A DNA stretch of 11,894 bases from Pseudomonadota bacterium (GTDB lineage: Bacteria; Pseudomonadota; Alphaproteobacteria; Acetobacterales; Acetobacteraceae): contig JAKBCX010000016.1 of the NCBI GenBank assembly GCA_021807465.1, forward strand, positions 1-11,894. Reading direction: 5' to 3'. The first letter of the stretch is position 1, and each line of letters starts with the position of its first letter. The notes beneath the pieces were generated by a model. It had not been told where the DNA came from, did no database searches, and saw nothing but the letters and a program-made list of their open reading frames with translations. Positions 1-7,290 of the stretch are shown piece after piece. Both the position numbers and the translations under genes were made by a program.

Positions 1-1151
1 GCGCCGGGCGCGAGGTTGGGCAGCTCACGGTCCTTGGCGAAACAATCCGCGCTCTCGCATACTGGTCCCACCACATCGGCGGGGCTTGCCGCTTCGTGGA
101 ATTGCACCGGATTCACCGGCAGAATGCCATGCCAGGACTCATATAAAGCCGGGCGCATCAACTCATTCATCGCCGCATCCAGCACCACGAAGCGCTTGCT
201 CGTCTGCTTCTGCAGCACGACCGAGGCCAGAAGCAGTCCCGCAGGCCCCACCAGATAACGCCCCGGCTCCATCAGCAGTTTCACACCCAGCCCGCCCACG
301 GCTTGCTTCACCACGGCGGCGAAGGCGGCCAGGTTCATGCCCGGTTCATCATGGTAGCCAATGCCAATGCCGCCGCCGAGGTCCAGCACCGTCACGTCCA
401 GCCCTTGCGCCCGTAGGGTCCGCACCATTTCCGCTGCCTTGGCATAGGCGGCGGCATAGGGGGCTGGGGAGAGAATCTGACTGCCAATATGCAGTGCCAG
501 CCCGCGAATGGCGATGCCGGGCAGGGCACTGGCACGGGCGTAAAGGGCGGGAATATCCGCCGCCGCGATGCCGAATTTATTCTCCGCCAACCCGGTCGTT
601 ATCTTGGCATGCGTCCCGGCATCCACGTCCGGGTTCATGCGCAGCACAATGCTGGCTGTGGCACCCAGGCGTGTGGCCAGGGCAGAGATCATCTCCAGCT
701 CTTCTGCGCTTTCCACGTTAAATTGGCCAATTCCTTGGCCCAGCGCGGCCTCTATCTCCGCCGCCGCCTTGCCCACGCCGGAATAAACCACATCCTGCGC
801 CGCAATGCCGGCCCGCCGCGCGCGCATAAACTCGCCCAGGCTCACCACATCCGCTCCAGCGCCAGCCTGGCGGAAAATATCGAGTATGGCGAGGTGGTCG
901 TTCGCTTTAACGGCGTAATGGATATGCACGGGCAAATCCTGGGCGCGGAAAGCCGCCTGCAGCGCGGCAAAGCGCGCCCGCATGGTACCTGCACCGTAAA
1001 CCCATACCGGCGTGCCATACTGGTCCGCAATTGTGTTCAGCGGAACATCCTCGAAGCACAGCCCATCCTGCGCGTTCATGGAGAAGCCAGGGCGCGCGGT
1101 CAGCAGATCGCTCAGGCCCGGCTCAGGACCGGTGAACATTGCATCAGCCAT
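1..1151 (-). CDS. lysA: Diaminopimelate decarboxylase, C-terminus missing at window edge
   Basis: This enzyme decarboxylates meso-diaminopimelate to L-lysine, the last step of lysine biosynthesis, in the cytoplasm with PLP. About 383 codons are visible from the ATG at 1151; the last few tens of residues of the usual ~420 lie outside the window. The sequence shows the PLP-lysine motif HYAVKAN (K82), HIGSQ (221-225) and the glycine-rich phosphate-binding GGGIGIGY (259-266) of the alanine-racemase-like barrel. The C-terminal domain has EPGRYLVG (295-302) and CESADCFAKDRELP, whose cysteine (C365) belongs to the active site supplied to the partner subunit. It is the third gene of argH-lptM-lysA: the lptM stop lies 1 nt before its ATG and there is no clear Shine-Dalgarno, so translation is probably coupled. 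The reading frame is intact throughout. I am very sure of the identity. Confidence 0.96.
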   Translation of the reverse strand, partial: MADAMFTGPEPGLSDLLTARPGFSMNAQDGLCFEDVPLNTIADQYGTPVWVYGAGTMRARFAALQAAFRAQDLPVHIHYAVKANDHLAILDIFRQAGAGADVVSLGEFMRARRAGIAAQDVVYSGVGKAAAEIEAALGQGIGQFNVESAEELEMISALATRLGATASIVLRMNPDVDAGTHAKITTGLAENKFGIAAADIPALYARASALPGIAIRGLALHIGSQILSPAPYAAAYAKAAEMVRTLRAQGLDVTVLDLGGGIGIGYHDEPGMNLAAFAAVVKQAVGGLGVKLLMEPGRYLVGPAGLLLASVVLQKQTSKRFVVLDAAMNELMRPALYESWHGILPVNPVQFHEAASPADVVGPVCESADCFAKDRELPNLAPG

Positions 1152-1152
1152 C

Positions 1153-1275
1153 TTATTGCGCCGGATAGGGATGGGGGTAGGTAATATCGGCCGCCGGGCC
1201 GGGCGGCGTTGGCGCCCCCCTGCGGCCGCACCCGGCCAGGGCCAGCACGCACAGCATTGCCATAAACAGTCTCAT
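1153..1275 (-). CDS. lptM: Small LptM/YifL-type lipoprotein, 40 aa
   Basis: This very short gene encodes an N-terminal signal peptide ([15 protein letters not shown]) ending in the lipobox LAGC with lipidated C16, followed by [11 protein letters not shown] and a proline-rich tail. The CG-x-[KR]-G...PP pattern just after the lipidated cysteine is typical of the LptM (YifL) family, which in E. coli binds the LptD-LptE outer-membrane LPS translocon and helps LptD mature. Its place immediately before lysA supports the call, since lptM homologues are commonly next to lysA. The ATG overlaps the argH stop (ATGA at 1275-1272), and the TAA is 1 nt before lysA, so it sits in the middle of a tight three-gene operon. 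At 40 residues it is shorter than the ~67 of E. coli, and automatic annotation can easily miss it. The lipoprotein call is firm; the LptM function is by family and context. Confidence 0.82.
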   Translation of the reverse strand: MRLFMAMLCVLALAGCGRRGAPTPPGPAADITYPHPYPAQ

Positions 1276-2678
1276 TGCAGAGCCTCCAGCCAGCCAGATG
1301 CCGCTTTTACCACATTGGCGGGCGCGGTGCCGCCATAAGAAGTGCGCGATGTTACCGATGCTTCCACCGTGAGTACGGCGAACACATCCGCCGTGATACG
1401 AGGCTCGATGCTCTGCATGTCCGTCAGGGAGAGGCCGGAAATATCCACCCCACGTTCCTCGGCCAGCCGCACCACACGGCCGGTTACATGGTGCGCGTCG
1501 CGGAAGGGCATTTTCAGCACCCGCACCAGCCAGTCGGCCAGGTCGGTGGCCGTGGCAAAGCCGCTGCCGGCCAGGGCCGCCATGCGCCCCGTGTCGGCCT
1601 TCATGTCGCGCACCATGCCAGCCGTTGCGGCTAGGCACAGGGTAATGGCGGAAATGGCGTCGAACACCGGTTCCTTATCTTCCTGCATATCCTTGGCATA
1701 GGCCAGGGGCAGGCCCTTCATCACGGTCAAAAGCCCCATCAGCGCGCCGAAAATCCGGCCCGTCTTGGCTTTGGTCAGTTCAGCCGCATCCGGGTTGCGC
1801 TTTTGCGGCATGATGGAGGAGCCGGTGGTGAAGGCGTCTGAGAGCGCGATGAGCCGGTAGGGCGAGGAGCACCAGATTATGACCTCCTCGGCAAAGCGCG
1901 AGAGATGCATCGCCATGATGGAAATTGCCGCCAGGAATTCCAGCGCGAAATCGCGGTCGGATACGGAATCCAGCGAATTTGCCGTTGGCCGGTCAAAGCC
2001 GAGCGCCGCCGCGGTGGCAAAGCGGTCGATCGGAAAAGAAGTCCCAGCTAGCGCGGCAGCGCCCAGCGGGCATTCATTCAGCCGCTTGCGCGCATCTTCA
2101 AGCCGCCCGGCATCGCGGTTCAGCATCTCCACATAGGCCAGCAAATGGTGACCAAAGGTAACCGGCTGCGCCGTTTGCAAGTGTGTAAAGCCCGGCATCA
2201 CCGTGCTTGAATGCTCCGCCGCGCGCTCGGCCAGGGCGCGCATCAAATCCTTCACCTGCGCCAGAATCCCATCAATCTCATGGCGCACATATAGGCGGAA
2301 ATCCGTCGCCACCTGGTCGTTGCGGCTTCTCGCTGTGTGTAAACGCCTTGCCGCCTCGCCAATTCTTTCCGTTAGCCGGGCTTCGATATTGGTGTGGATG
2401 TCTTCCAGCGCGTCAGAGAAGCCGAACCGCCCATCCTCGATCTCGATGGCGATTTCTTCCAGTCCGCGCGCGATGGCGGCCTGGTCTTCGGCCGATATGA
2501 TGCCCTGCTTGGCCAGCATGGCGGCATGGGCCTGGCTACCGGCTATGTCCTCGGCCCAGAGCTTGCGGTCGAAGCCGATCGAGACATTAATGGCTTGCAT
2601 TATCGCATCGGGTCCGGTGCCAAACCGGCCGCCCCATTGCAACTGGCCTTTCAGGGGAGAATCATCCTTGTCCGTCAC
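1272..2678 (-). CDS. argH: Argininosuccinate lyase
   Basis: This enzyme splits argininosuccinate into arginine and fumarate, the last step of arginine biosynthesis, as a cytoplasmic homotetramer of the fumarase/aspartase superfamily. From the GTG at 2678 the product is 468 residues, close to the usual 455-475. Visible motifs are the N-terminal QWGGRF (14-19), [12 protein letters not shown] (115-126), [10 protein letters not shown] (163-172, with H166) and the family signature [12 protein letters not shown] (286-297, containing the catalytic serine). GTG was chosen because AAGGAA lies 9 nt upstream and it leaves the normal short lead before WGGRF. An in-frame TTG at 2642 is a weaker alternative, and an upstream ATG would overlap the divergent gene more. 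It is the first gene of argH-lptM-lysA. With the GTG start, its 5' end overlaps that of the divergent tlpA-like gene by 11 nt. Confidence 0.95.
   Translation of the reverse strand: MTDKDDSPLKGQLQWGGRFGTGPDAIMQAINVSIGFDRKLWAEDIAGSQAHAAMLAKQGIISAEDQAAIARGLEEIAIEIEDGRFGFSDALEDIHTNIEARLTERIGEAARRLHTARSRNDQVATDFRLYVRHEIDGILAQVKDLMRALAERAAEHSSTVMPGFTHLQTAQPVTFGHHLLAYVEMLNRDAGRLEDARKRLNECPLGAAALAGTSFPIDRFATAAALGFDRPTANSLDSVSDRDFALEFLAAISIMAMHLSRFAEEVIIWCSSPYRLIALSDAFTTGSSIMPQKRNPDAAELTKAKTGRIFGALMGLLTVMKGLPLAYAKDMQEDKEPVFDAISAITLCLAATAGMVRDMKADTGRMAALAGSGFATATDLADWLVRVLKMPFRDAHHVTGRVVRLAEERGVDISGLSLTDMQSIEPRITADVFAVLTVEASVTSRTSYGGTAPANVVKAASGWLEALQ
2653..2658 (+). promoter_or_regulatory. Shine-Dalgarno deciding the TTG start of the TlpA-like gene
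   Basis: AGGGGA lies 9 nt before the TTG at 2668 (AGGGGAGA ends 7 nt before it). This is the best ribosome-binding site near the 5' end of the frame. A second in-frame TTG at 2692 has no comparable site, so the start was placed at 2668. On the other strand the same bases are argH coding sequence, about 20 nt after its start. Confidence 0.6.
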
Positions 2679-3285
2679 GTCGAAGCGTTCCTTGCATTCC
2701 AGGCGATCGATCATCGCCGCCGCGACTGGATTAGCGGCGTGTGCCTTTGCAGGCAATCGTGCCGGGGCACAGCCGGATGATTCCGGCCTGCCGGATGCGG
2801 CGGATGAGTTTACGGTTATAGAGCCAGCTACCCCCCCGCCGCTGCAACTTACAGATGCGAAAGGCAAGAAACTCAGCCTTGCCGGTTATGCAGGGCATGT
2901 GCTGGTGGTGAATATTTGGGCCACCTGGTGTGGCCCCTGTGTCGAGGAAATTCCCACTCTCGCCGCCCTGGCCGGAGAAATCCGCCAATTTGGCGGGCTG
3001 GTCCTCCCTATTTCCATCGATATAGACGGCGCGCAGGCCGTGGAGCCATTTTACGAGCAGCACCACATCACCAACCTGCCGATTTTGCTGGACCCAGATG
3101 GCCTTAATCTGGACTTGCTCAATACGAATGGCGTGCCGGTAACCATTGTTATTAACCCGGCTGGCAAGATGGTGGCCCGGCTGGATGGCGGCGCGGATTG
3201 GAATACCCCGCGCGTGCGGGCCTTTTTGCAGTCTCTGGTGCCAGCCAGGCCCAAACCCAAAGCTCATGGTGTAACGGCGATATAA
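2668..3285 (+). CDS. tlpA: TlpA-like thiol:disulfide oxidoreductase, envelope-anchored
   Basis: This is a thioredoxin-fold protein of the TlpA/ResA type, expected to reduce periplasmic disulfides, for example in cytochrome c or cytochrome oxidase copper-centre assembly. The 205-residue product starts with a charged segment containing a twin arginine ([11 protein letters not shown], 11-21) and a hydrophobic stretch, 14-29. The redox motif is WCGPC (C88, C91) after VVNIWAT, with the cis-proline in GVPVT (P157). The frame has no good ATG; TTG at 2668 is preferred because of AGGGGA upstream. LAAC (22-25) fits a lipobox, so it could be a lipoprotein rather than having an uncleaved anchor. It is divergent from argH with overlapping 5' ends; from memory, tlpA beside argH recurs in other alphaproteobacteria. 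The gene ends at a hairpin terminator. The fold is certain; the exact redox partner is unknown. Confidence 0.85.
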   Translation: MSVTSKRSLHSRRSIIAAATGLAACAFAGNRAGAQPDDSGLPDAADEFTVIEPATPPPLQLTDAKGKKLSLAGYAGHVLVVNIWATWCGPCVEEIPTLAALAGEIRQFGGLVLPISIDIDGAQAVEPFYEQHHITNLPILLDPDGLNLDLLNTNGVPVTIVINPAGKMVARLDGGADWNTPRVRAFLQSLVPARPKPKAHGVTAI

Positions 3286-3320
3286 AACCCTCCCGGGTAT
3301 GGGCCGGGAGGGTAGCTTTT
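3284..3320. terminator. Bidirectional rho-independent terminator between tlpA-like gene and ppa
   Basis: A perfect 9-bp GC-rich stem, CCCTCCCGG (3288-3296) with CCGGGAGGG (3304-3312), encloses a 7-nt loop. On the plus strand it is followed by TAGCTTTT; on the minus strand by GTTTTATA, the complement of 3281-3288. It lies between the stop codons of two convergent genes (3285 and 3333), so it can end transcription both ways. It is the clearest terminator in the window. Confidence 0.88.
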
Positions 3321-3332
3321 GCGCTTGGCGCG

Positions 3333-3854
3333 TTACTTGGCGCGCGCCAGGCTGGCGGTAATGGCGGCCTCGGCGGCGGCGCGGTCCGCCCAGCCGGTGA
3401 TTTTGACCCATTTGCCCTTCTCGAGATCCTTATAATGCTCAAAGAAATGCTTGATCACGTCACGCGTGATCGCGGGCAGCTGCGTCACCTCGGTAATATC
3501 GGTATATTGCGGGTGCACCTTGTCGTGCGGCACGCAAATAATCTTCTCGTCCTGGCCAGATTCATCCTCCATCTGCAGCAGCCCGATGGGGCGGCAGCGG
3601 ATAACGGCGCCGGGCACCACGGCGGTGGGCAGCAGCACCAGCGCGTCGGCCGGGTCGCCGTCATCGGCCAGCGTGCCGGGGATGAAGCCGTAGGCGGCGG
3701 GGTAGGTCATCGGCGTGAACACAACGCGGTCAACCACCAGCGCGCCGCTCTCCTTGTCGATCTCGTATTTCACGCCGGACCCGGCGGGAATCTCGACCAC
3801 AACATTAATGTCGCGCGGCAGGTCCTTGCCGGGGGAAAGCTTGCTGACGTCCAT
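3333..3854 (-). CDS. ppa: Inorganic pyrophosphatase (family I)
   Basis: This soluble enzyme hydrolyses pyrophosphate to two phosphates with Mg2+, which pulls biosynthetic reactions forward. The 173-residue product matches the usual ~175 of bacterial hexameric enzymes. It contains the family I signature DGDPAD (65-70) with metal-binding aspartates D65, D67 and D70, plus the conserved [14 protein letters not shown] region (21-34), the [11 protein letters not shown] segment (51-61) and D102/K104. The start is the ATG at 3854, with AGGAG 9 nt upstream; the longer open frame has no support. It is convergent with the tlpA-like gene, sharing a terminator, and divergent from the tRNA. A likely sigma-70 promoter lies about 30-60 nt upstream. 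Nothing unusual is visible in the protein. Confidence 0.96.
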   Translation of the reverse strand: MDVSKLSPGKDLPRDINVVVEIPAGSGVKYEIDKESGALVVDRVVFTPMTYPAAYGFIPGTLADDGDPADALVLLPTAVVPGAVIRCRPIGLLQMEDESGQDEKIICVPHDKVHPQYTDITEVTQLPAITRDVIKHFFEHYKDLEKGKWVKITGWADRAAAEAAITASLARAK

Positions 3855-3884
3855 AGACCGGAACTCCTGTTGATGACTGCGGCG

Positions 3885-3914
3885 CGTATAACCCGGCCCG
3901 GCGCATCTTGCCAA
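3885..3914 (-). promoter_or_regulatory. Candidate sigma-70 promoter of ppa
   Basis: Read on the minus strand: -35 TTGGCA (3914-3909), an 18-nt spacer, then -10 TATACG (3890-3885). Transcription would start near 3877, giving a leader of about 23 nt before the ppa ATG. The -35 matches the consensus at 5 of 6 positions and the -10 at 4 of 6. It shares its -35 bases with the promoter proposed for the tRNA on the other strand. Confidence 0.45.
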
Positions 3915-3935
3915 CGCGGCCGTGGCTTGTATGGT
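3908..3935 (+). promoter_or_regulatory. Candidate sigma-70 promoter of the tRNA gene
   Basis: -35 TTGCCA (3908-3913), a 16-nt spacer and -10 TATGGT (3930-3935), followed by a GC-rich discriminator (GCGGC) of the kind seen in stringently controlled stable-RNA promoters. Transcription would start near 3942, about 28 nt before the mature tRNA. This is motif matching only. Confidence 0.45.
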
Positions 3936-3969
3936 GCGGCAGCCTTTCAGGCCTCTGCTGAGAGGGTGT

Positions 3970-4045
3970 GCGCCGGTAGCTCAACGGTTAGAGCGGACCG
4001 CTCATAACGGTTTGGTTGCGGGTTCGATTCCTGCCCGGCGCACCA
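3970..4045 (+). tRNA. tRNA with CAU anticodon, probably tRNA-Ile2 (lysidine type)
   Basis: The 76-nt cloverleaf is complete and encodes CCA: acceptor GCGCCGG/CCGGCGC (3970-3976 with 4035-4041), D arm GCTC..GAGC, anticodon stem GACCG/CGGTT with loop CTCATAA (anticodon CAT, 4003-4005), variable loop TGGTT and T arm GCGGG/CCTGC. It is not initiator tRNA, since pair 1-72 is G-C and the anticodon stem lacks the GGG/CCC run. Four traits agree with Ile2 of E. coli rather than elongator Met: acceptor pairs C4-G69 and C5-G68, which the lysidine synthetase TilS recognises; a G-U pair at the top of the anticodon stem; a TGGT variable loop; and an 8-nt D loop. As Ile2 it would read AUA after TilS modifies C34. 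The tRNA call is certain; Ile2 over Met is about 75%. Confidence 0.93.
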
Positions 4046-4055
4046 GTTTCAGGGA

Positions 4056-4562
4056 TTATTGCAGCGCTCCATCCCGCGCGTCATTCCCCGCGAGAAGCGC
4101 CTGCAAATCGGCCTCGGCCCGGCTGCTTTCCTCCTGCAGAATTTCGGTCTGGGCCTCGAGTTTCATCGCCTCATCCTGCAGGCCAAACATATAACCATTC
4201 GCCGGCACAAGCCGTGTCATCCTTACCTGAAGCTGGTTTTGCAGCTCCGCAATTTCTTTCAGGAAGGCCAGCAGCAGGGCCGCCTGCGCTTCTTGCGGGT
4301 ACTGGCTCCATTTCTGCCGTATGGCGGCGTGGGTTTCAGCAGCCAGAGCGTAAGCCAAAGAGGGGTTATTTGGGTGGCAGGCATCCAAGTCCCGGTGCAG
4401 CCGGGTCATGGCGGTGGTTATCTCAGCAATCGGTGCGGCCGCAGATGCGCCAGACACCCTCCCGCCAATATGGCTGGAAAAGGGGAATGAAACATTACGG
4501 GCGGTATTCTCTGCTGATTTCACCATGTCGTCCAGACTCCGGCTGGCATCCCAAATGGCCAT
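4056..4562 (-). CDS. Uncharacterised helical/coiled-coil protein, 168 aa
   Basis: I do not recognise this protein. It is hydrophilic, with no signal peptide or membrane segment. The C-terminal half (about 85-160) is rich in E, Q, A and L and looks strongly helical, probably coiled coil (for example EAMKLEAQTEILQEESSRAE). The N-terminal third contains a Gly/Ala/Ser-rich linker. Codon use is coding-like but less GC-biased at third positions than in neighbouring genes, suggesting a lineage-specific or transferred gene. The ATG at 4562 has no good ribosome-binding site; the ATG at 4526 (MVKSAENT...) has GGAG 10 nt upstream and may be the true start, giving 156 residues. It runs convergently into the tRNA, its stop lying only 10 nt from the tRNA CCA end. 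Nothing beside it indicates a function. Confidence 0.6.
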   Translation of the reverse strand: MAIWDASRSLDDMVKSAENTARNVSFPFSSHIGGRVSGASAAAPIAEITTAMTRLHRDLDACHPNNPSLAYALAAETHAAIRQKWSQYPQEAQAALLLAFLKEIAELQNQLQVRMTRLVPANGYMFGLQDEAMKLEAQTEILQEESSRAEADLQALLAGNDARDGALQ

Positions 4563-5406
4563 CTGATGAAGCCGGGCAAATATTTAAAGTAATAACAAAT
4601 TTGCACGGCGTTAGTCCCGGGCAGGCGGCCACAAGCCCAGCCTTGCCACCAAGGCTAACACCGCATTTATAGTGCACGAAGTTACAAATATGTTATAGAT
4701 AAAATATGGTTATTTGCAGATAGATACAGGGTAAATCTGTAAACTGTGTAAAGGGGGCGACGTATTTTTTGTTCGCCCATTCACACAAAAAGCAGCTATA
4801 AAATTAATCAATCGAAAAGAATTTCTTGCCGTAACTAGCGACAGCTCGGCCCAGCCCCGCTTCCGGCATGCCCCGGCAATTCTGCGTGGCTGCCTTGCGA
4901 GTTCGGTAACGCGGCCTAGAGACGCGCATAATCCAATGACCACGTTATATTTTCCCCCAGGCTGATACAGTACCTATACGCCAATCGGGCAGCTAATCAG
5001 CGAGACGAAAATATTCTGGATGAAGAATGGTTGGGGAGATAAAAGATATTACATACCATTCAGCCGCGCCGTATCGCGCGGGGCACGGCTCATAGAATTC
5101 CCTGTGTAAGGAAGCTGCCTTCTATAGAAGCTGTGCGCGGTTTCTGAAAGCCGCCGGGTATGCGGAAGTGAAGCTGATGACCGGCATTTGCGGCAGGGGC
5201 GCAGCGGCATCAAGAAAAATCTGTCCCGCCCCGGGGGGGCAGGTGGAATGCTTGCAAACGTAACCGCCTGCTCGCGGCCGCTAGACGTGGCCCGCCTCTG
5301 CGGCAATGGGCGAGGCAGCGGTGCCGCCGCAAGGCAAAAGCCGGGTAGGAGCAATCCTCGCGCCCCCTATGACGACCGCCCGGATTTATGCAAAGAGCAA
5401 CGGCAT
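4563..5406. other. Gene-poor, partly AT-rich intergenic stretch
   Basis: I see no gene I can support here. By direct count 4661-4740 is 31% GC and 4781-4830 is 30% GC, against GC-rich neighbours; the rest is GC-rich. The open frames present (for example 4710-4943 and 5049-5354 on the minus strand) have no family-like motifs, good start sites or coherent composition. A 6-bp stem with a 12-nt T-rich loop lies at 4755-4778 (GGGCGA/TCGCCC), and another small one at 5064-5081 (CCGCGC/GCGCGG); neither has the T-run of a terminator. It may hold long 5' regions for the flanking divergent genes, or decayed remnants of a gene. Confidence 0.5.
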
Positions 5407-5508
5407 GTGGAGACGAAGCCTGACCAACCCGCCCCTGCCAGTGAACCGCCATCTGGCAAAACCATGCCCTTTAGCCGGGCTATAGAATATCTGAACCGCC
5501 ACGCTTAG
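5407..5508 (+). CDS. Possible 33-residue ORF upstream of ettA
   Basis: From GTG at 5407 the frame encodes a hydrophilic proline-rich start (VETKPDQPAPASEPPSG) and a short amphipathic end (MPFSRAIEYLNRHA), stopping 25 nt before ettA. Composition is coding-like. The frame is open up to 5188, but the upstream part reads as random low-complexity residues. There is no strong ribosome-binding site. It could be a small leader peptide for ettA or chance. I do not recognise it. Confidence 0.22.
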   Translation: METKPDQPAPASEPPSGKTMPFSRAIEYLNRHA

Positions 5509-5533
5509 TCGAAATTTTAAGGAAATCAGTTAG

Positions 5534-7213
5534 ATGGCCGCTTATCAGTACGTGTATGTGATGAAAGACCTCACCAAGGCCTATCCGGGCGGGCGCGAGG
5601 TGTTCAAGGGCATCACCTTGTCTTTTATGCCTGGTGCCAAAATCGGCGTGCTCGGCGTCAATGGTGCCGGTAAGTCCACCCTGCTGAAAATCATGGCTGG
5701 TATCGAGAAGGAATATGGCGGCGAGGCCTGGGCGGCCGAGGGGGCGCGCGTCGGCTATCTGCCGCAGGAGCCGCAGCTCGACCCCGAGAAGAACGTGGGT
5801 GAGAACGTCGCCGAGGCCTTCGCCGATCTGCGCAAGGCCATCGCCCGCTTCAACGCCATCTCGGAAGAATTCGCCGAGCCGATGGACGATGACAAGATGA
5901 ACGAGCTGCTCGCTGAACAGGCGCAGTTGCAGGAGATCATCGATGCCGCCGATGGCTGGGACCTCGACCGCCAGATCGAAATCGCGCTGGATGCCCTGCG
6001 CTGCCCGCCGCCCGAGGCTGATGTCCGTCCGCTTTCCGGCGGCGAGCGCCGCCGCGTGGCCCTGTGCCGCCTGCTGCTGGAAAAGCCAGACCTTCTGTTG
6101 CTCGACGAGCCGACCAACCATCTCGACGCCGAGTCGGTGGCTTGGCTGGAGCGCACCCTGCAGAACTACGCGGGCACCGTTATCCTCGTCACCCACGACC
6201 GCTACTTCCTCGACAACGTGACCAACTGGATTCTCGAAATCGAGCGCGGCCGTGGCTACCCGTATGAGGGTAACTACTCCGCCTGGCTGGAGCAGAAGCG
6301 CAAGCGCTTGGCACAGGAGGAGAAGGAAGAATCCGCCCGGCAGCGTGCCCTGGCCGAGGAACAGGACTGGATTTCCGCCAGCCCCAAGGCGCGCCAGACG
6401 AAAAGCCGCGCCCGCATCCAGCGCTATGAGGAAATGCTGCAAAAATCGCAGGAGATGCAGACCGGCGTGGCGGAAATCGTTATTCCGCCCGGTCCGCGGC
6501 TGGGCGGCACGGTTATCGAGGCGATCGATCTCTGCAAGGGCTTCGGTGACCGCGAGTTGATTGAAAATCTGAACTTTAAGCTGCCCCCTGGCGGCATCGT
6601 CGGCGTCATCGGCCCCAATGGCGCGGGTAAATCCACTCTGTTCAAAATGATCACCGGCCTTGAAAAGCCGGATTCCGGAGCGCTCAAAATCGGTGAGACT
6701 GTGAAACTTGGCTATGTCGATCAGTCGCGCGATAGCCTCGATGCTAACAAGAACGTCTGGGAAGAAATCTCCGGCGGCACGGATGTCATTTATCTCGGCA
6801 AGCGCGCCGTCGCCTCGCGTGCTTATGTCGGTGCCTTCAACTTCAAAGGCGCGGACCAGCAGAAGAAGGTCGGCGTGCTCTCAGGTGGTGAGCGCAACCG
6901 CGTGCATCTGGCCAAGATGCTGAAGTCTGAAGCCAACGTCATCCTGCTCGACGAGCCGACCAACGATTTGGATGTGGATACGCTGCGCGCGCTGGAAGAA
7001 GCGCTGATGGAATTCCCCGGTTGTGCCGTCATTATCTCGCATGACCGCTGGTTCCTTGACCGCTTGGCCACGCACATCCTGGCCTTCGAGGGCGACAGCC
7101 ATGTGGAATGGTTCGAGGGCAACTTCCAGGCCTATGAAGAAGACAAGCGCCGCCGCCTTGGCCAGGACGCCACTGAGCCTCACCGTATCAAATACCGGCC
7201 GCTCACGCGGTAA
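5534..7213 (+). CDS. ettA: ABC-F ATPase, energy-dependent translational throttle EttA
   Basis: This soluble ABC-F protein has two ATPase domains and no membrane part. In E. coli it binds the ribosomal E site and gates entry into elongation according to ATP/ADP. The product is 559 residues against about 555 there. Domain 1 has Walker [10 protein letters not shown] (41-49), signature LSGGE (167-171), Walker [13 protein letters not shown] (187-198) and switch H221. The acidic helical 'arm' insert falls at about 90-140, the mark of EttA among ABC-F types, and the linker (about 245-315) is charged and helical. Domain 2 has GPNGAGKST (360-368), LSGGE (449-453), [11 protein letters not shown] (470-480) and H503. 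The start has AAGGAA 9 nt upstream. A 77-nt gap separates it from the GNAT gene behind it, so read-through is possible. All catalytic motifs are intact. Confidence 0.96.
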   Translation: MAAYQYVYVMKDLTKAYPGGREVFKGITLSFMPGAKIGVLGVNGAGKSTLLKIMAGIEKEYGGEAWAAEGARVGYLPQEPQLDPEKNVGENVAEAFADLRKAIARFNAISEEFAEPMDDDKMNELLAEQAQLQEIIDAADGWDLDRQIEIALDALRCPPPEADVRPLSGGERRRVALCRLLLEKPDLLLLDEPTNHLDAESVAWLERTLQNYAGTVILVTHDRYFLDNVTNWILEIERGRGYPYEGNYSAWLEQKRKRLAQEEKEESARQRALAEEQDWISASPKARQTKSRARIQRYEEMLQKSQEMQTGVAEIVIPPGPRLGGTVIEAIDLCKGFGDRELIENLNFKLPPGGIVGVIGPNGAGKSTLFKMITGLEKPDSGALKIGETVKLGYVDQSRDSLDANKNVWEEISGGTDVIYLGKRAVASRAYVGAFNFKGADQQKKVGVLSGGERNRVHLAKMLKSEANVILLDEPTNDLDVDTLRALEEALMEFPGCAVIISHDRWFLDRLATHILAFEGDSHVEWFEGNFQAYEEDKRRRLGQDATEPHRIKYRPLTR

Positions 7214-7290
7214 GCCGGAGGTACCTTGCTGAAACATAGGCAAGGAGAGAGGGGTGTTGCTCCCCTTGTCCCTCCGCCGGGAGCCGCCGG

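Noticed and set aside
86..721. 211-codon plus-strand ORF opposite lysA
   Set aside because: It is antisense to well-supported lysA, and the product is an Arg/Pro/His-rich string typical of a shadow frame in GC-rich DNA.
2815..2860. TATAAC -10 with TTGCAG -35 on the minus strand as an argH promoter
   Set aside because: The spacing is 21 nt, too long for sigma-70, and the site lies about 140 nt upstream of the start inside the thioredoxin gene.
3198..4007. 269-codon plus-strand ORF across ppa and the tRNA promoter
   Set aside because: It covers ppa in antisense and runs into the tRNA gene; the product is low-complexity Gly/His/Arg-rich.
4710..4943. 77-codon minus-strand ORF in the AT-rich patch
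   Set aside because: Composition changes midway, there is no ribosome-binding site and no family resemblance; I could not support it as a gene or as a transposase fragment.
5049..5354. 101-codon minus-strand ORF upstream of ettA
   Set aside because: The product is a Pro/Arg/Ser-rich random-looking chain, and no start signal is visible.
4046..5533. tRNA-bordered integrative element with attachment sites
   Set aside because: I found no integrase and no second copy of the tRNA 3' end within the window, so this stays only a possibility.
5480..6442. 320-codon minus-strand ORF opposite ettA
   Set aside because: It is antisense to the ABC-F gene, has no recognisable motif and no ribosome-binding site; a GC-rich shadow.
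7241..7271. Hairpin AGGGG/CCCCT between ettA and the GNAT gene as a terminator
   Set aside because: The stem is only 5 bp and no T-run follows, so I would not call it a terminator.
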